This document shows, piece after piece, positions 60,461-64,000 of a stretch of 64,000 bases of DNA (its first letter is position 1; each line of letters begins with the position of its first letter). The position numbers and the translations under genes are program-made. Under the pieces are notes generated by a model. The model was not told the DNA's origin. It did no database searches and worked only from the letters and a program-made list of their open reading frames with translations. This DNA is from Stomorhina lunata (Eukaryota; Arthropoda; Insecta; Diptera; Rhiniidae). The stretch is taken from NCBI GenBank assembly GCA_933228675.1, contig OW121743.1, positions 116,816,542 to 116,880,541 on the forward strand. The letters run 5' to 3'.

Positions 60461-61469
60461 TCCTTCAATTGGAACTGATTGAATGCAAACACAGGCCGTC
60501 AAACATACACAAACACACACACATACTCTCAAGTTTAGTAATTATAATACATAAAAACATACATACAACAATTACTTACATAAAATACAACATAATAAAT
60601 AAAATTATTTATAAAAAAAAACAAAAATCCAACAAAAGTGGTAAACAAATTGTACACGACATTGCAAAATAATAATAAAAAAATCATTAAGAACATAAAA
60701 CAACAAAAAAATAAAAAATTATATACTTACGAACGTATATAAAACAAAATTTATAGGAAATTTATGATAAAAATGGAAGATTTATAAATATAAATAATTA
60801 TTAAAAAAAAATATATAGTAAAACATCAAAGCATAATAGGTTTGTCTAAATAATGAAAAAAACAAATACAATTCAAATCTTTAAGAATTAACGATCATTG
60901 CGAAAATATAAACACACACATATACATACATAGTATACACGCATACCAACAAACCAATCAACTAATCCAACCAATCTTATACCCACCACCACTATCACCT
61001 CCTACCACATAAACAAATATCAAATATTCTAGATAGTAGGTACTCGGAAAAATTTATATCAAATTTGAAATATCTAGAGATTATCTCGATGTTTTTCTAT
61101 GGTATAAATTTTAAATGTGGTCTAGTCTAATATGAGTTCTATAGGTGTATAATGACCGATAGTTATAACAATTGTTACTGTATTTAAGATTTTAAGAGAT
61201 TTATAGAATGGAGATATAAGCCAATTTCTAATTATTATCTCAAAATTTGCAGGGCGTAAGGTTTATAAATCCCAAGGCACTAGGTTTGCTATTCAAAAGA
61301 TTTAAAAAAAGACCTCATAAGAGGAGTCAGAAGGTAAAAATTTCAAAATTTTTTTTTGTCCTGAATTGAAATGAATATCTCTCCATAATTTAGCCTTTAT
61401 ATCTTACATTTTTCCGAATATTTTGAAAATTTAAAGAATTTTTACAGATAATCAAATTGTAGTCGTCAT

Positions 61470-63330
61470 TCTTTATGGAAAAATTTTTAAAATTCTGCTA
61501 TTTTTTTATAAAAAAATTTAAAAATTTTACTATTTTTTAGGAAAATAATAAAATTTTCTATAAAAATAAGAAATTTTTGACAAATTTTCATATGAAATTA
61601 AAAAAATGTTTGAAAAATTTTCTATAAAAATAGGACATTTTTGAAAAATTTCCTAAAAAAAATAGTAAATTTTTAAAAATTTTCCGATAAAAAGAGTAAA
61701 TTTTTCAAAAATAATAAATTTTTAAAAATTTCCTTGAAAATAGGAAAATTTTGAAAAATTTCCTATAAAAATAGTAAATTTTTGAAAAATTTGCTATAAA
61801 AATAGTAAATTTTTGAAAAATTTCCTATAAAAATAGTAAATTTTTGAAAAATTTCCTATAAAAATAGTAAATTTTTGAAAAATTTCCTATAAAAATAGTA
61901 AATTTTTGAAAAATTTCCTATAAAAATAGTAAATTTTTGAAAAATTTCCTATAAAAATGGTAAATTTTTGAAAATTTCCTATAAAAATAGTAAATTTTTG
62001 AAAAATTTCCTATAAAAATAGTAAATTTTTGAAAAATTTCCTATAAAAATAGTAAATCTTTGAAAAATTTTCTATAAAAATAGTAAATCTTTGAAAAATT
62101 TCCTATAAAAATAGTAAAATTTTGCAAACATTTTCTATAAAAATAGTAAATTTTTGCAAAAATTTTCTATAAAAATAGTAAATTTTTGCAAAAATTTTCT
62201 ATAAAAATAGTAAATTTTTGCAAAAATTTTCTATAAAAATAGTAAATTTTTGCAAAAATTTTCTATAAAAATAGTAAATTTTTGCAAAAATTTTCTATAA
62301 AAATAGTAAATTTTGGCAAAAATTTTCTATAAAAATAGTAAATTTTTGCAAAAATTTTCTATAAAAATAGTAAATTTTTGCAAAAATTTTCTATAAAAAT
62401 AGTAAATTTTTGCAAAAATTTTCTATAAAAATAGTAAATTTTTGCAAAAATTTTCTATAAAAATAGTAAATTTTTGCAAAAATTTTCTATAAAAATAGTA
62501 AATTTTTGCAAAAATTTTCTATAAAAATAGTAAATTTTTGCAAAAATTTTCTATAAAAATAGTAAATTTTTGCAAAAATTTTCTATAAAAATAGTAAATT
62601 TTTGCAAAAATTTTCTATAAAAATAGTAAATTTTTGCAAAAATTTTCTATAAAAATAGTAAATTTTTGCAAAAATTTACTATTTTTATAGTAAATTTTTG
62701 GAAAAATTCATATAAAAATAGTAAATTTTTGAAAAATTTCGTATAAAAAAAGGAATTTTTTTTTTTTTTAATTTCCTATAAAAATAGTAAATTTTTGAGA
62801 AATTTCCTATAAAAATAGTAAATTTTTGGAAAATTTCCTATAAAAATAGTAAATTTTTGAAAAATTTCCTATAAAAATAGAAAATTTTTAAAAAAATTCC
62901 TATACAAATAGTAAATTTTTGAAAATTTTCCTATAAAAATAGTAAGTTTTTTGAAAAATTTCCTATACAAATAATACATTTTTGAAACAATTCATATAAA
63001 AAAAGTAAATTTTTAAAAAATTTCCTATAAAAATAGAAAATTTTTGAAAAAATTCCTATAAAAATAGTAAATTTTTGAAAAATTTTCTATAAAAATAGTA
63101 AGTCTTTTGAAAAATTTCCTATACAAATAGTACATTTTTGAAAAAATTCATATAAAAATTCCTGTAAAAATAGAAAACTTTTATAAAATGTTCTATAAAA
63201 ATAGGAAAGTTTTGAAAAATTTCCAACAAAATTTTTTTGAATTTCCTATAAGAATAGGAAACTTTGAATTTTTATGTACAAATAGAAAATATTTGAAACA
63301 TTTAGTAAAAATAATAAATTTTTTAGAAAT
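61470..63330. repeat. 31-32 bp minisatellite field (type C)
   Basis: Units CTATAAAAATAGTAAATTTT plus TGAAAAATTTC have a 31-bp period at 61740-62110. A 32-bp variant with TGCAAAAATTTT runs almost unchanged at about 62130-62670. Flanks are degenerate. It is noncoding. Confidence 0.93.
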
Positions 63331-63659
63331 TTTTAAACCATTAAATTAAAAAAATCTGTAAAAATAAGTAATTAATGAAGGATTTTCTATAAAAATAAGA
63401 AAATTTTATTGTATTGTGTACTGTTTTTATAGGAAAATTTTTAATTTTTTTTACAATTTTTAAACTTAAAAATTTATAGAAACATTTTTAAAACGTTAAA
63501 TTGGACAGGAAAAAAAATATTTATAGGAAAATTTAAAATAAAATTTTTTTTTATTTATATGAAAGTTTTAAACAAATTTTCAATTTATTTGAAAAATGGA
63601 CATAATTTTTTCCTCAAACCAGAAGATTATTCGAAGAGGTTTTGTTTTCTTAACCCTTT

Positions 63660-63725
63660 AACTGTTTGTGTCGAGTACACTCGTCATGGGGAAACGACAA
63701 TCGTGTATACTCGCCATGAAGTTAC
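63660..63725. repeat. Short direct repeat
   Basis: TCGAGTACACTCGTCATGG is followed by TCGTGTATACTCGCCATGA about 40 bp on. It resembles in style the ACGAGTCAGACTCGTG units flanking the hAT-like element at 10150 and 17500. No function is assigned. Confidence 0.45.
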
Positions 63726-64000
63726 AAAAATTGAATTCGTATTTTAAATCAATGAATTGGCTGTTAATTTATAACAAATACAATTTTTATATGATAATGA
63801 TCCATTTTCGAGATAAAGACTTTTTCTTGTTGTAGTCACTACAATATTGTTAGTAATATCCTACAAACGGTTAATATTAATAAGTGAATGATTGATATTT
63901 TCGAGTTTTGCAGGTCTATAGCTTCCAGCAAAACATTTTACTTTGTTTTCTTCAAGTTAACTCGTCATTACTGATAAATAGCAAGGCAGAAATAGTTTTT

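Noticed and set aside
61470..63330. Regular short repeats that could suggest a CRISPR array
   Set aside because: There are no unique spacers, the units are contiguous, and the host is an animal; this is a minisatellite.
1..64000. tRNA, rRNA or snRNA genes
   Set aside because: I looked for tRNA box A/B-like sequence and other conserved RNA motifs and found nothing I could support by eye.

Overview
The window reads as nuclear DNA of a higher dipteran, most likely a calyptrate fly. It is AT-rich, has short exons with consensus GT/AG introns, and carries six genes whose products match Drosophila proteins. Three of them (inaE, por and Gbeta13F) are X-linked in D. melanogaster, so the segment is probably Muller element A. 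The species cannot be fixed from sequence alone.

Genes in order: inaE (diacylglycerol lipase alpha, +, 1446-22229, 13 coding exons, with an alternative early stop at 9271); a THAP-domain protein (-, 34668-31947, 3 exons); Rft1 (+, 36531-39113, 7 exons); porcupine (-, 40920-39490, one exon); exportin-7/Ranbp16 (+, 41546-48485, 18 coding exons); Gbeta13F (+, 56046-57068, one coding exon). THAP/Rft1 and por/exportin-7 are head-to-head pairs, and Rft1/por are tail-to-tail. The products are housekeeping or signalling proteins (2-AG and phototransduction lipid signalling, N-glycan assembly, Wnt acylation, nuclear export, G-protein signalling) and form no operon-like unit.

The rest is mostly repeats. 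The 11.3-kb last intron of inaE holds nested DNA transposons. A Transib element (10773-16305) has a CACAGTG terminus, a perfect 5-bp CGAAC target duplication, unusually long (~1.36 kb) near-identical inverted arms and a RAG1-related transposase split by one frameshift. It sits inside a TTCGTC-rich inverted-repeat element, which sits inside a hAT-like element (10203-17496) with an 8-bp duplication. Downstream of inaE a second nest combines a mariner relic, a PIF/Harbinger-like relic with an unexpected 8-bp duplication, and a TA-target MITE at their junction.

About 10 kb consists of AT-rich minisatellites with 29-32 bp units. They fall into three types: 180-400, 5360-7880 and 26460-28690; 45855-46115 and 49330-52430; 61470-63330. 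There are also a 12-bp satellite at about 2437-2842 and several MITEs, three of them flanked by 3-bp repeats (TTA, TTA, TAT). All coordinates were read by eye. Similarity statements come from recognising protein motifs, not from database searches.
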